Assembly (NCBI GenBank): GCA_002692855.1
Contig: NZMJ01000032.1
Coordinates: 67,001 to 131,000 of the forward strand
Direction: 5' to 3'
DNA from: Maricaulis sp.
GTDB taxonomy: Bacteria > Pseudomonadota > Alphaproteobacteria > Caulobacterales > Maricaulaceae
DNA length: 64,000 nucleotides
The position numbers and the translations under genes were made by a program. Positions 53,074 to 62,028 of this stretch are shown here, in pieces. The stretch's first letter is position 1; every line of letters begins with the position of its first letter. A model generated the notes under the pieces. That model did not search any database. It was not told the DNA's origin and worked only from the letters and a program-made list of their open reading frames with translations.

Positions 53074-53463
53074 ATGACGATCGGCCGATTGAGCCGCACA
53101 ACAGGCGTCAAGATCGAAACAATCCGGTATTACGAGAAAATCGGTTTGATTGCAGAACCTGACCGTTCGTCAGGCGGGCACCGCCTTTACGACGCTGTTT
53201 CCGTTGATCGCCTGAATTTCATAAAGCGAGGACGCGAACTTGGCTTTTCGATCGGCGATATACGAGACCTGTTGGGTCTTCAGGGGGCTGCTCCGACATG
53301 CGCAGAAGCCTACAGAACCGCGCTCCACCACCGCGCGCTCGTTCGCGAAAAGCTTCGCGACTTGCGCTCCATTGACCGGCGCCTGACGGATGTCATAGCC
53401 GGATGCACCCGTGACGGGAAAGAAACGTGCGCCGTTCTGGATGTCCTGTCCGGTCACGAGTAA
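53074..53463 (+). CDS. MerR-family metal-responsive regulator
   Basis: I use the ATG at 53074 ([26 protein letters not shown]); 129 residues. It has a winged helix-turn-helix then a dimer helix. Three cysteines ([24 protein letters not shown]) fall where MerR has its mercury ligands. It is divergent from the MerT-like gene and likely controls it through the operator at 53026-53056. Confidence 0.85.
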   Translation: MTIGRLSRTTGVKIETIRYYEKIGLIAEPDRSSGGHRLYDAVSVDRLNFIKRGRELGFSIGDIRDLLGLQGAAPTCAEAYRTALHHRALVREKLRDLRSIDRRLTDVIAGCTRDGKETCAVLDVLSGHE

Positions 53464-53596
53464 TCGACACAGGGATCCCGGCACGGGGCGTCATGGTGTT
53501 CGTGCGAAGGGTTCCAACCGCACTCGCTGTTTGCCATCGCGGCGCGCTTCGCCTATTCCGCGCGCGCTCCCTACACACACGCGCAGGACCGATCCG

Positions 53597-54121
53597 ATGA
53601 ACCTTTCCGCCATCCCCGCCGGCATCAACCCGCCCGACGATTTCTACATGATCGTCGAAGTGCCGCTCGGCGGCGACCCGGTGAAGTACGAGATGGAAAA
53701 AGAGTCCGGCGCGGTCTTCGTCGATCGCTTCCTGCACACGCCGATGCGCTATCCGTGCAATTACGGCTTCATCCCGCACACGCTGTCGGACGATGGCGAC
53801 CCGATCGACGTGCTGTGCCTCGGGCAGACCGAGCTGATCCCGGGCTGCGTCGTGCGCGCGCGCCCGATCGGCGTCCTGATGATGGAAGATGAAAGCGGTC
53901 TCGACGAGAAAATCCTTGCCGCGCCGCACCCTGCGCTGACGCCCTATTACGACCAGATCAAGGACCACACCGACATCCTGCCGGCGCAGCTGGCGCGGAT
54001 CACGCACTTCTTCGAGCACTACAAGGACCTGGAACCCGGCAAATGGGTGAAGGTCCAAGGCTGGGAAGGCGCCGACAAGGCCCGCGAACTGATCCAGAAG
54101 GCGATCGCTGCAGCGAAGTAG
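53597..54121 (+). CDS. ppa: inorganic pyrophosphatase
   Basis: The ATG at 53597 is used; 174 residues. Family I motifs are [24 protein letters not shown] and the Asp cluster DPIDVLCLG, plus [20 protein letters not shown]. It hydrolyses pyrophosphate to drive biosynthesis. The length is normal for bacteria. Monocistronic, 134 bp after the MerR-type gene. Confidence 0.96.
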   Translation: MNLSAIPAGINPPDDFYMIVEVPLGGDPVKYEMEKESGAVFVDRFLHTPMRYPCNYGFIPHTLSDDGDPIDVLCLGQTELIPGCVVRARPIGVLMMEDESGLDEKILAAPHPALTPYYDQIKDHTDILPAQLARITHFFEHYKDLEPGKWVKVQGWEGADKARELIQKAIAAAK

Positions 54122-54126
54122 GACGG

Positions 54127-55914
54127 TCAGTCCGTTACGCAGTCCGCGAGCCCGAGAATTCCGATTTCTGCATCGAAGACCGTGACGAAATAAGGCATGT
54201 TCAGGAAGAGTTGACCACTCGAGGCATAAATGCGGTCTTCGACGTGGACCAGGCCGCCATAGGCGGCTCCGGGCAATTGGTCGACAACGTGGATGCGTGG
54301 GTCGCCATCAGCATCGAAATCGACCCGCAGCACCCTTCCGCCTTCCACACCTGAGTGCGTCATACCCGTCGCAACGAGAATGCCGTCCGCGTAGGGCACG
54401 CCCCCCTCGATCTGCCGCCTGAGGACGCGAACAGGCTCGCCCGCGGACGGATGCCAAATTAGCTCTCCATCCCAGTCGCCTAGACTCCCCCACTCGAAAC
54501 GCCCCGTTGCGATATCAATGCGACCGCTTCCGAACCTCATTCTGGGATCGACATCGGATGGGGTGCGCGGAATTCGCGGCAGCTCCCTTCCCTGCCACTG
54601 CCATCGGTCTGAGGGACATTCCAAGCGCGCCGCCTCGAGTTCGCCAACCAACCAGTATTGACCGTGACTTCCGGGATACATGTCGAGAGGCGATCCATTT
54701 TCGATCGCTTCGACAGCAGCCGCTGCCCGCTCTCTCACATAAGGATGCCAGTGGCTTGCGGACAGCGAGCGAAGATCTGCCACGGCTTCGTCCGCGCCAA
54801 TCGCCCGCAGCGCGTAAATGGCTGACGTGACAAGCCGCCAATTCTCCGACGCGAGCATCGCGCGCAATTGCGGAACAGCAGGCTCGTATTCAGCGCGGGC
54901 AAACATGTAGGCTGCAATCTGCCGCTGGGTGTCGTAAGGCGAATTGAGCAGTCGCAGCAAGATCGGTCCGGACGCGTCCATCGCTTCCGGAGACGTCTCG
55001 AAATACTCGAGCGGGCAGGTGTTCAGCTCGAAGAAATAGGCCTCAAAGTCCTCTTCTAGCATCGGGCACTGCTCGGTCGCGATACGGCGCGCATGAACGG
55101 CGTTCCCGATATTGATCAGTGCCTGCTCGGCCAGATCGGCGATTTCGCTGTCGGGATCATCTGCAAGCACCAACAATCTTGATTCTGCCGCTGTTGCCGC
55201 GAAATCCAGTTCTTCCAAGAGTGACAAAGCCGCCAGTCGGTGGTTGCGCGTTCGGTCAGGTCCGGTTTCGGCGGCGATAGCCGCCACTACTTCGGCGTTT
55301 GATCTGGTCGACCGCATCAATTGCAAGGATTGCGAAGACGCCAAATCGCGGTCTAGCGCACGTTCTCTTGCTTCGAGAAACTCCTGCCAGTAATTCGGGA
55401 AAAGTTGGTTGGCGGCATACCGCACACTCAGCTCCCGCCGGGCTGGAGCGAGTGCCAAATCCATAACAAGTCTCTCACCTCGCGCGTCACCAGTCCGGGC
55501 CAGCAATCGGGTCTGGTAGCCAGCCGGGCGCGCTCGCACCGCGTCAAGCAGGCGGTCGATGTCTGCAGCGGACCAATCTGTGCGGTCCCGATCGAGTATG
55601 TTGAAAGCGATGCGCGACCTGCCTTCTATCACTCGATCCAGCAACGCCGTGCGTGCCGGTTGACCGAAAGTCAGGAGCTTCGTCCCGAGAAAGTGCAAAT
55701 CTTCGAAGTGAAAGTCTTCTCCCCGTTCATCGAGCAAAATGAGGCAGGCTTCGAGCCCTACACATTCCTCTCCCGCTAACGCGGCGCTCATTGCTCGGAC
55801 CAGCAACGCCTCCATGCAGGCGTTCGCCAAAGGGTGAGTTTCGCAGTCTTCGCCGCCATCGGCAGCGGGCACCGTCTGCAATAGCGATAGAGCGATAAAC
55901 GCGGTGGCCAGCAT
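54127..55914 (-). CDS. exported HEAT-repeat protein
   Basis: The ATG at 55914 (MLATAFIALSLLQTVPAADGG) gives a signal peptide and 595 residues. Alpha-helical HEAT-like repeats run from about 150 to 420 (RQIAAYMFARAEYEPAVPQLRAML; VTSAIYALRAIGADEAVADLR). The C-terminal 150 residues look like a beta-propeller fragment (GVPYADGILVATGMTHSG). No family name is recognised. It is divergent from the Vgb-like gene. Confidence 0.65.
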   Translation of the reverse strand: MLATAFIALSLLQTVPAADGGEDCETHPLANACMEALLVRAMSAALAGEECVGLEACLILLDERGEDFHFEDLHFLGTKLLTFGQPARTALLDRVIEGRSRIAFNILDRDRTDWSAADIDRLLDAVRARPAGYQTRLLARTGDARGERLVMDLALAPARRELSVRYAANQLFPNYWQEFLEARERALDRDLASSQSLQLMRSTRSNAEVVAAIAAETGPDRTRNHRLAALSLLEELDFAATAAESRLLVLADDPDSEIADLAEQALINIGNAVHARRIATEQCPMLEEDFEAYFFELNTCPLEYFETSPEAMDASGPILLRLLNSPYDTQRQIAAYMFARAEYEPAVPQLRAMLASENWRLVTSAIYALRAIGADEAVADLRSLSASHWHPYVRERAAAAVEAIENGSPLDMYPGSHGQYWLVGELEAARLECPSDRWQWQGRELPRIPRTPSDVDPRMRFGSGRIDIATGRFEWGSLGDWDGELIWHPSAGEPVRVLRRQIEGGVPYADGILVATGMTHSGVEGGRVLRVDFDADGDPRIHVVDQLPGAAYGGLVHVEDRIYASSGQLFLNMPYFVTVFDAEIGILGLADCVTD

Positions 55915-56036
55915 CAAACACCTTCGGGTTGCCGACCAGCTTGCCACCAAAACGAGCGTTTCAAAACGTTCTGTTTGGAACTTGCCAACTTTGCGATAGG
56001 TTCGCAGAAGAACCGCCACGCAAAGGAAGAGACCCC

Positions 56037-57059
56037 ATGCGCCTCGCCGTTTCCGCCATTGCCCTGACTGCCCTCTTCGCGCCGTGCGCTATCGCACAGG
56101 ACTTCACCAACGAACCCGCCGACGGCCAGATCCTTATCGAGGAATGGACGGTGCCGTACGAGGAATCGCGTCCGCGCGACCCGTTCACGGCTGATGGCGA
56201 GACGATCTGGTTTGTCGGGCAGCGCAGCGACTATCTCGCCTCTCTGAACGTCGAGACCGGCGAATTCGAACACGTTGGCCTGCAAGAGGGTGACGGTCCG
56301 CACAACCAGATCGTCGGTCCGGACGGCATGGTCTGGATCGCCGGGAACCGCGCGGCGCACATTGCGCGATATGACGCGGAGACCGGCCAGTTCCTCCGCG
56401 TGGACATGCCTGACGGGCATCCGCGCGACCCGCACACGCTGATCTTCAACAATGATGGCAGCGCGCTGTGGTTCACGGCGCAGGGCGCCAACACGATTGG
56501 CCGGCTGATCCCGGGCGAGTGGGCGGTCGACATCATCGATGTGCCGACCGAAGGCTCGCGCCCCTATGGCATCACGATCACGCCGGACGGCATGGTCTGG
56601 GTGGCGCTTCTGGGCACCAACAAGATCGCCTCGGTGAACCCCGAGACGCTGCAACTGACCGAATATGCCCTGCCACGCGAAGGCGCGCGTCCGCGCCGCA
56701 TCGGCCACACCAGCGACGGCCGGGTGTGGTTCGTCGACTATGCCGAGGGTTTTGTCGGCGTGTTCGACCCGGAAACCAACGCCACCCAGGAATGGCCGGC
56801 CCCGGCGGGCAGCCAGAGCGGACCCTATGCCATGGCCGTCGATGGCCAGGACCGGATCTGGTTCGTGGAAACCGGCGTCGAGCCGAACAACTTCGTCGGC
56901 TTTGATCCGGCGACCGAGGAATTCTTCTCGCAAACGCCCGTCCCGTCCGGCGGTGGCACCGTGCGTCACATGCAGTATTATGCACCTGACGGCGTGATCT
57001 GGTTCGGGGCCGACACCAATACGATCGGCCGCGCGGTCGTGGAGCCGCAAGCCGAATAA
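56037..57059 (+). CDS. Vgb-like beta-propeller protein
   Basis: The ATG at 56037 has a signal peptide (LAVSAIALTALFAPCAIA); 340 residues. Repeated blades with GPHNQIVGPDGMVWIAGN, PYGITITPDGMVWVAL and RIGHTSDGRVWFVD match the virginiamycin B lyase family. Most Vgb-like proteins are not true antibiotic lyases; an exported role with the next gene is likely. Its stop overlaps the next start by 1 bp. Confidence 0.8.
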   Translation: MRLAVSAIALTALFAPCAIAQDFTNEPADGQILIEEWTVPYEESRPRDPFTADGETIWFVGQRSDYLASLNVETGEFEHVGLQEGDGPHNQIVGPDGMVWIAGNRAAHIARYDAETGQFLRVDMPDGHPRDPHTLIFNNDGSALWFTAQGANTIGRLIPGEWAVDIIDVPTEGSRPYGITITPDGMVWVALLGTNKIASVNPETLQLTEYALPREGARPRRIGHTSDGRVWFVDYAEGFVGVFDPETNATQEWPAPAGSQSGPYAMAVDGQDRIWFVETGVEPNNFVGFDPATEEFFSQTPVPSGGGTVRHMQYYAPDGVIWFGADTNTIGRAVVEPQAE

Positions 57060-57547
57060 TGCGCATACTCGCGGCGATCCTTGCAGCGGCGGGCTTGCCC
57101 GCCGCTGTCTGCGCCTATCCCGAGGGCGCGCCGTGGAACCATGCCGGCATCGAGGGCGGAGCAGACTGTACGGCCTGTCATTTCGACCAGCCCGTCACCG
57201 CGCAATCCGAACGGATCGTGGTTGAAGGATTTCCAGCGCGTTACGAGGCCGGTGCGATCTACCCAGTCACGATCCGCCTGAGCGAGGCCGGACCGGTGAA
57301 CGGCTTCCAGATGGCGGTTTCAGGCAGCGGCGAGGCAGGCTGTTTCACACCCGGTGACGCAAGCACCGAGGCCGAAGGCCATGCGGTACGCTCGGTCGAG
57401 CCCGGACAGGTGTGGACGATTAACTGGCATGCGCCGCAGTCGGCGAGCGGTCCTCTGCGCGTCTGGATCGCGGTCAATTTGGCCAATGGCGATGCCAGCG
57501 AGTTTGGCGACCGCATTCACGTCAAGCAGATCGACGTCGATTTCTGA
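57059..57547 (+). CDS. exported c-type heme, Reeler-like domain protein
   Basis: This 162-residue protein has a signal peptide (LAAAGLPAAVCAYPEGAPW) and then GGADCTACHFDQP, one CxxCH heme-binding motif. The rest is a beta-sandwich like the Reeler/choice-of-anchor V domain (YEAGAIYPVTIRLSEAGPVNGFQMAV). It probably carries electrons at the cell envelope. It directly follows the Vgb-like gene and should be co-expressed with it. Confidence 0.7.
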   Translation: MRILAAILAAAGLPAAVCAYPEGAPWNHAGIEGGADCTACHFDQPVTAQSERIVVEGFPARYEAGAIYPVTIRLSEAGPVNGFQMAVSGSGEAGCFTPGDASTEAEGHAVRSVEPGQVWTINWHAPQSASGPLRVWIAVNLANGDASEFGDRIHVKQIDVDF

Positions 57548-57554
57548 CCTGGTG

Positions 57555-57920
57555 TCAGGCCGCGACGATCCAGAGCCTTGCCTGATCCGGACAGGTGAAA
57601 ATCTCGACCTCGACCGCCTCGGCCGACAGGTAGTCACTTGCGTATTCGCCCTGCGGCTTGCCGGCCGCATTGATCACCAGCGCCAATCGAAGATCGCCGT
57701 GCGTCGCGTTCAGAAGCTGATCGAGCACGAAGGTCATTTCATGGGTCGAGACCTGGATCTGGGCCGACGACATGTCCACGAACAGTCGGCGGCAATCATT
57801 GGCGGCCAGCTCGCTGGTGATCAGTCGGATCGTTTCGCGCATGGAATCGCGCGTAACCGCAAGCTCCGAGCATGTAACGACCGCACCCATTGACGGGTCG
57901 AACTTGACTTTGGCGACCAT
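57555..57920 (-). CDS. STAS-like (SpoIIAA-fold) protein
   Basis: This 121-residue, single-domain alpha-beta protein has CRRLFVDMSSAQIQVSTHEMTFVLDQL and LRLALVINAAGKPQGEYAS, fitting the SpoIIAA-like fold. The usual phosphorylated Ser position is not clear. Role unknown; no anti-sigma factor is nearby. Confidence 0.6.
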   Translation of the reverse strand: MVAKVKFDPSMGAVVTCSELAVTRDSMRETIRLITSELAANDCRRLFVDMSSAQIQVSTHEMTFVLDQLLNATHGDLRLALVINAAGKPQGEYASDYLSAEAVEVEIFTCPDQARLWIVAA

Positions 57921-58082
57921 GATTTTCCGAGATGTTTGTTTTCAGGAACAAGGCGTGTACAGCGCCGCAATCGGGCACAGCAACCACGCTGACTGACATT
58001 GGTGATAAGCCATTCAGGTTACAGCTTCATTGACCCGCGAGCCGGGCACCCGTTGAATGCGCCGCCAAACGAGGGGAACAGC

Positions 58083-59012
58083 ATGACCAAGCGCGCGGAC
58101 TGGATCTGGATGGATGGTTCGATAGTGCGTTGGGAGGACGCGACGGTTCACGTCATGTCCCACGCGCTGCATTACGGATCATCGGTCTTTGAAGGGATCC
58201 GGGTCTATTCCACGCCCGACGGGCCGGCCGTTTTCCGGCTGACCGATCACATCAAGCGCCTGTTTCACTCAGCGCGTGTCTATCGCATGCAGATCCCGTT
58301 CACGGTCGACGACGTCATTGCAGCCTGTGTCGACACGTCCCACCGCAACGGGCTGGAAAACGGCTATATCCGCCCCCTGGCCTTTCGCGGTGCCGGGCCG
58401 ATCGGCGTTTCGGCGATGGATACGCCCATCAACACGATGGTCGCGGCGTTTCCGTGGGGCGCGTATCTGGGTGAGGACGGTCTGAAAAACGGTGTCGATG
58501 TCTGTGTCTCGTCCTGGCGGCGACTGGCCCCCGGGACCGTGCCGCCCGGGATCAAGGCAGGCGGCAACTACCTCTCCTCGATGCTCATCAGCTATGAAGC
58601 CAAGGAGCGCGGATTCCACGAAGGGATCGGGCTCGGCACCGATGGCCTGCTGTCCGAAGGCGCGGGCGAAAACCTGTTTCTGGTGCAGGACGGCATCGTT
58701 TTCACGCCGCCTTCCTCCGCCTCGATCCTGAAAGGCATCACGCGTCAGTCCGTGATGACGCTGTGCGAGCGGCTGGGTGTGAAGGTCGTGGAACAGACGC
58801 TGCCGCGTGAAGCGCTCTACAGCGCGGACGAAGCCTTCTTCACCGGCACGGCTGTGGAAGTCACCCCGATCCGGTCGATCGACGGGATGAAGGTCGGCTC
58901 CGGAGAGCGACCGATCACTTCGGAAATTCAGGCTGCCTTCTTCGGCTTGTTCACCGGCCAAACCCCGGCACCGGAGGGCTGGCTGACGCCGGTTCGAGGC
59001 CAACAAGATTGA
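58083..59012 (+). CDS. ilvE: branched-chain amino acid aminotransferase
   Basis: The ATG at 58083 has GAGGGGAACAGC upstream; 309 residues. PLP fold IV features are HVMSHALHYGSSVFEGIRVY, the active-site Lys in PPGIKAGGNYLSS, and LSEGAGENLFLVQDG. It makes or degrades leucine, isoleucine and valine. A MaoC gene follows on the same strand after 26 bp. Confidence 0.93.
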   Translation: MTKRADWIWMDGSIVRWEDATVHVMSHALHYGSSVFEGIRVYSTPDGPAVFRLTDHIKRLFHSARVYRMQIPFTVDDVIAACVDTSHRNGLENGYIRPLAFRGAGPIGVSAMDTPINTMVAAFPWGAYLGEDGLKNGVDVCVSSWRRLAPGTVPPGIKAGGNYLSSMLISYEAKERGFHEGIGLGTDGLLSEGAGENLFLVQDGIVFTPPSSASILKGITRQSVMTLCERLGVKVVEQTLPREALYSADEAFFTGTAVEVTPIRSIDGMKVGSGERPITSEIQAAFFGLFTGQTPAPEGWLTPVRGQQD

Positions 59013-59038
59013 CGCAGCGCAGCAAAACGGCGCAATAA

Positions 59039-59500
59039 ATGGTCATGACGGATATCTCGGACTATCGCGCCAAGGTCGGCGAGACCTTCACTTCGGACTG
59101 GTTACTGATCGACCAGGAGCGTGTGAACGCATTCGCCGACATCACGAACGATCATAACTTCATCCACCTTGATGCCGAGCGGACGCGGAAGGAAACCCAG
59201 TTTCCCGGTACGATCGCGCACGGATTCCTGAGCCTGTCGATGCTGTCGCATTTCGCGGCCGATGCCCTGCCGCCCTTTCCGTCGAACACGGTCGGCGTGA
59301 ATTACGGGTTGAACGCGTTGCGCTTTGCGTCGCCCGTGCCGGTCGGATCGCGCATCCGCGCGGCGTTCAAGCTCGACACGTTCGAGGAACGCAAGCCGGG
59401 ACAATTCCTTCTGACCTTTGACGTGAAGATCGAGATTGAAAACTCGTCCCGGCCTGCCCTGCGCGCCGAATGGCTGAGCATGATGCTCGCCCAGGCCTGA
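59039..59500 (+). CDS. MaoC-like hydratase/dehydratase
   Basis: This 153-residue hot-dog protein has FADITNDHNFIHLD, the Asp and His of the hydratase site, and FPGTIAHGFLSLSML. It acts on (R)-hydroxyacyl-CoA or related thioesters. It is downstream of ilvE and may use a shared message. Confidence 0.87.
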   Translation: MVMTDISDYRAKVGETFTSDWLLIDQERVNAFADITNDHNFIHLDAERTRKETQFPGTIAHGFLSLSMLSHFAADALPPFPSNTVGVNYGLNALRFASPVPVGSRIRAAFKLDTFEERKPGQFLLTFDVKIEIENSSRPALRAEWLSMMLAQA

Positions 59501-59543
59501 GCCGGCCTCCCGGGACAGGCACCTGCCTCTCCCGGTGACGACG

Positions 59544-60596
59544 CTAGTCCTGCATCACGTCGTCCAGCCAGTCGGCAATGGACACCACGACATCGGGATT
59601 GATCGAAAGCGGTTGTTGCGAGACCCGCTCCAGGGGATCATCCACCGCCTGGAACATGTGGTTGTGACCCGGAAGAACCCGCACTGCAGAACCGTTTCGC
59701 GGATCGATGGCGCCGCCCAGAGATGCGGCATTCGCGCCGGGCAGGACCGACAGGTCATGTTCCCCATATAGTCCCAGCACCGGTCCATCATACGCATGCA
59801 GGGTGGCGCGCACGTCATGCGCGTACCACGAGCGCATATAGGGAGATGACAGGGTGTCGAGCCCAGCCTCCGGCGGGAGACCCAGATCCTCGAACACGCG
59901 CGCCAGACCGGCGCGCGCGTCGTCCTGCGAAGCATCCGCCTGCTGATCCATTTCCGCATAGATCGTGGACAGGAAGCGCTGGTTGGCGTCGATCGCCTCG
60001 GCAGGGTCGCCCGTGACTTCCTGCTGCGCGCGATACTGGGCGCTGAACACTTCGCGGAAATCCACCGCCGGACCTGCCAGCGAGACAATGGCCGCCGGTT
60101 CGGTATAGCCCGCAGCGGCGAAGGCGATGGCCCCGCCTTCCGAATGACCCAGATAGGCAATGCGGGCGGCATCGATTGCGTCCATCGCCGCCAGCGCGCG
60201 CCAGGCCCCTACAGCGTCGCCGGTCAGGTCCGATACCGTCGCGGCATCCATGTCGCCCGGCGTTTCACCGGCACCGCGGTCATCGAAACGCAGTACCGCA
60301 TAGCCTTGCGCGCCCAGCTGGACCGCGATGTCACGATAGATGCGATGCTCGCCGAGGCTGGGGTCGCGCCCGTCCCGGTCCTGCGGACCCGAGCCGGACA
60401 GGATAACCACGGCAGGGAAAGGTCCCTCGCCTTCGGGGAAGGTCACACTGCCCGACAGAAGGGTCCCGTCGCGTGCGGCGGTCTCGAACTGCACGGGCTG
60501 TTCGCGCAATTGGGCATCGGCAATGCCCGACGCGATCAGGACAGCCGAAAGCGCGGCTCCGGCAGCGAGGATTGTCGAGCGGATCGAGTGTTTCAT
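59544..60596 (-). CDS. exported alpha/beta hydrolase
   Basis: This 350-residue protein has a signal peptide (ILAAGAALSAVLIASGIADA) and a hydrolase domain with VILSGSGPQDRDGRD, nucleophile YLGHSEGGAIAF, an Asp in LYGEHDLSVLPG and a His in LPGHNHMFQ. The layout fits secreted dipeptidase- or esterase-like members of the family. It is convergent with maoC and divergent from padR. Confidence 0.85.
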   Translation of the reverse strand: MKHSIRSTILAAGAALSAVLIASGIADAQLREQPVQFETAARDGTLLSGSVTFPEGEGPFPAVVILSGSGPQDRDGRDPSLGEHRIYRDIAVQLGAQGYAVLRFDDRGAGETPGDMDAATVSDLTGDAVGAWRALAAMDAIDAARIAYLGHSEGGAIAFAAAGYTEPAAIVSLAGPAVDFREVFSAQYRAQQEVTGDPAEAIDANQRFLSTIYAEMDQQADASQDDARAGLARVFEDLGLPPEAGLDTLSSPYMRSWYAHDVRATLHAYDGPVLGLYGEHDLSVLPGANAASLGGAIDPRNGSAVRVLPGHNHMFQAVDDPLERVSQQPLSINPDVVVSIADWLDDVMQD

Positions 60597-60688
60597 GGCA
60601 ATTCTCCATATACCTTGTATTGCTAAGTAGCTAGCAATGACAGGATGCAGGAATATGCTGAAACGGATGCAGCGGAGATCAGTGCGGC

Positions 60689-61036
60689 GTGAGTGAAGGT
60701 CTGGAGAGATGGAGCGCCCAGGCGCGCAAGGGCTATTTCGAGCTCCTGCTGCTGACCCATTTGGCGCAGGGCCGCACCTATGGTTACGCGCTCGTGGCCT
60801 TGCTGCGCCAGGCCCCCGGCTTCGAGGACCTGGCCGAGGGGACGGTCTACCCGGTGCTGGCGCGATTGCGCGCCGAGGGTTTCATCTCGGCGGAATGGGT
60901 CACCGAGGATTCCGGGACACCCAGAAAATACTATGCCGTGACCGAAGATGGCCGGGACGCGCTGGTGCGCATGCGGTCTGTCTGGACATCCATGAATGCG
61001 GCGCTCAATGCCGCGGGAGGCGATGATGGGGCTTGA
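60689..61036 (+). CDS. PadR-family transcriptional regulator
   Basis: GTG start at 60689; 115 residues. It has a PadR winged helix: KGYFELLLLTHLAQGRTYGYALV, then GTVYPVLARLRAEGFISAEW and TPRKYYAVTEDG. It overlaps the next gene by 14 bp. Many such pairs form PadR with a membrane protein of the HAAS type. Confidence 0.87.
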   Translation: MSEGLERWSAQARKGYFELLLLTHLAQGRTYGYALVALLRQAPGFEDLAEGTVYPVLARLRAEGFISAEWVTEDSGTPRKYYAVTEDGRDALVRMRSVWTSMNAALNAAGGDDGA

Positions 61037-61562
61037 TCTGCAAACCGCCGAAGCCCGGCGCCTGTGGGCGGATTATCGCCATCGCCTGGCATGGCGCGAC
61101 CGCGACCTGCCGGCCCTGGAACGGGCGGAGCGATTGATGGAGGCCGAGGCCCACATCGCCGAGGCCATGTCGGCGTCCGGTAGCGGTGGGGAAGCTGAAC
61201 GGCTGCGCGCGGCGCTCGAAGCATTCGGACGTCTGGAAGCACCGCCATCCGCGTGGCGGGCACCGTTGCACTTTGCCCTCAGATACCTGGCGATGACGAC
61301 GGCGGTGATTTGCGGCCTTTTCGCGCTCGCCCTGCTGCACATGGCCGTGATGGAGGTGTTTAACCCGGATGCGGTCGGACTCTACTGGCATTCGGGGGAC
61401 GGGATAACCTTGTCGTATGAAAACCAGCCCGGATCGCGTGAACTCCTGGGGGCGTGGTTCATCCCGGCGGCGCTGGCCGCCGCTGCTGCATTGCTGGCGA
61501 TCGTCGCAGCGCTCTACCGGTTGCTTTCGCCGTCCGCGAGGAGGGCTTCTACCCGGCCCTGA
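61023..61562 (+). CDS. membrane protein of a PadR-linked pair
   Basis: The ATG at 61023 lies inside the end of padR; about 179 residues. The N-terminal half is a helical cytoplasmic domain; two membrane helices follow (MTTAVICGLFALALLHMAVM and IPAALAAAAALLAIVAALY). The layout fits HAAS-type partners of PadR. Its last 49 bp overlap the convergent marR gene. Confidence 0.6.
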   Translation: MMGLDLQTAEARRLWADYRHRLAWRDRDLPALERAERLMEAEAHIAEAMSASGSGGEAERLRAALEAFGRLEAPPSAWRAPLHFALRYLAMTTAVICGLFALALLHMAVMEVFNPDAVGLYWHSGDGITLSYENQPGSRELLGAWFIPAALAAAAALLAIVAALYRLLSPSARRASTRP

Positions 61563-62023
61563 ATGCGCAGCAAAAGCGCCTTGAGGGTTTCCACTTCCTC
61601 CGGCGTCAGGTCTTCAAGCAGGATTTTTTCGAAAGCGAGCGCGGTCGGCGCGACGGTTTCATAGATCGCGCGCCCTTCCGCCGTCAGTCGGATATGCGCC
61701 GAACGGCCGTCAGTCTTGTTACGCGTGCGCGAGACATGGCCCTTCTCTTCCAGGCCGCGTGCGGCGCGCGACACCGTCACCTTGTCCATCGCCGTGGCTT
61801 CGACAAGTTCCTGCGCGGTCATGGGTTCAACATCGCCGAGCACGGCCAGGATGCGCCATTCCCACAGCGTTATGTCGAAACGGTCCTGGTAGGATCGCGA
61901 CACCAGTGCGCTGGTCCGGTTAGAGGCCACCGACAGCCGGTAAGGCAGGTAATCGGCAAGCCTGAGGGCCGGCGCATCATCTGCACCGGCCCCGGCCTGC
62001 GGTGTCCCCCGCTCGGCGGTCAT
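61514..62023 (-). CDS. MarR-family regulator, linked to hppD
   Basis: This 169-residue winged-helix protein has LWEWRILAVLGDVEPMTAQELVE, AMDKVTVSRAARGLEEKG and DGRSAHIRLTAEG, the MarR signature. It starts 6 bp after the hppD stop on the same strand, so it may control the tyrosine-catabolism genes including its own operon. Its 3' end overlaps the PadR-linked gene by 49 bp. Confidence 0.85.
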   Translation of the reverse strand: MTAERGTPQAGAGADDAPALRLADYLPYRLSVASNRTSALVSRSYQDRFDITLWEWRILAVLGDVEPMTAQELVEATAMDKVTVSRAARGLEEKGHVSRTRNKTDGRSAHIRLTAEGRAIYETVAPTALAFEKILLEDLTPEEVETLKALLLRIQGRVEALLADGESNR

Positions 62024-62028
62024 GCCGC

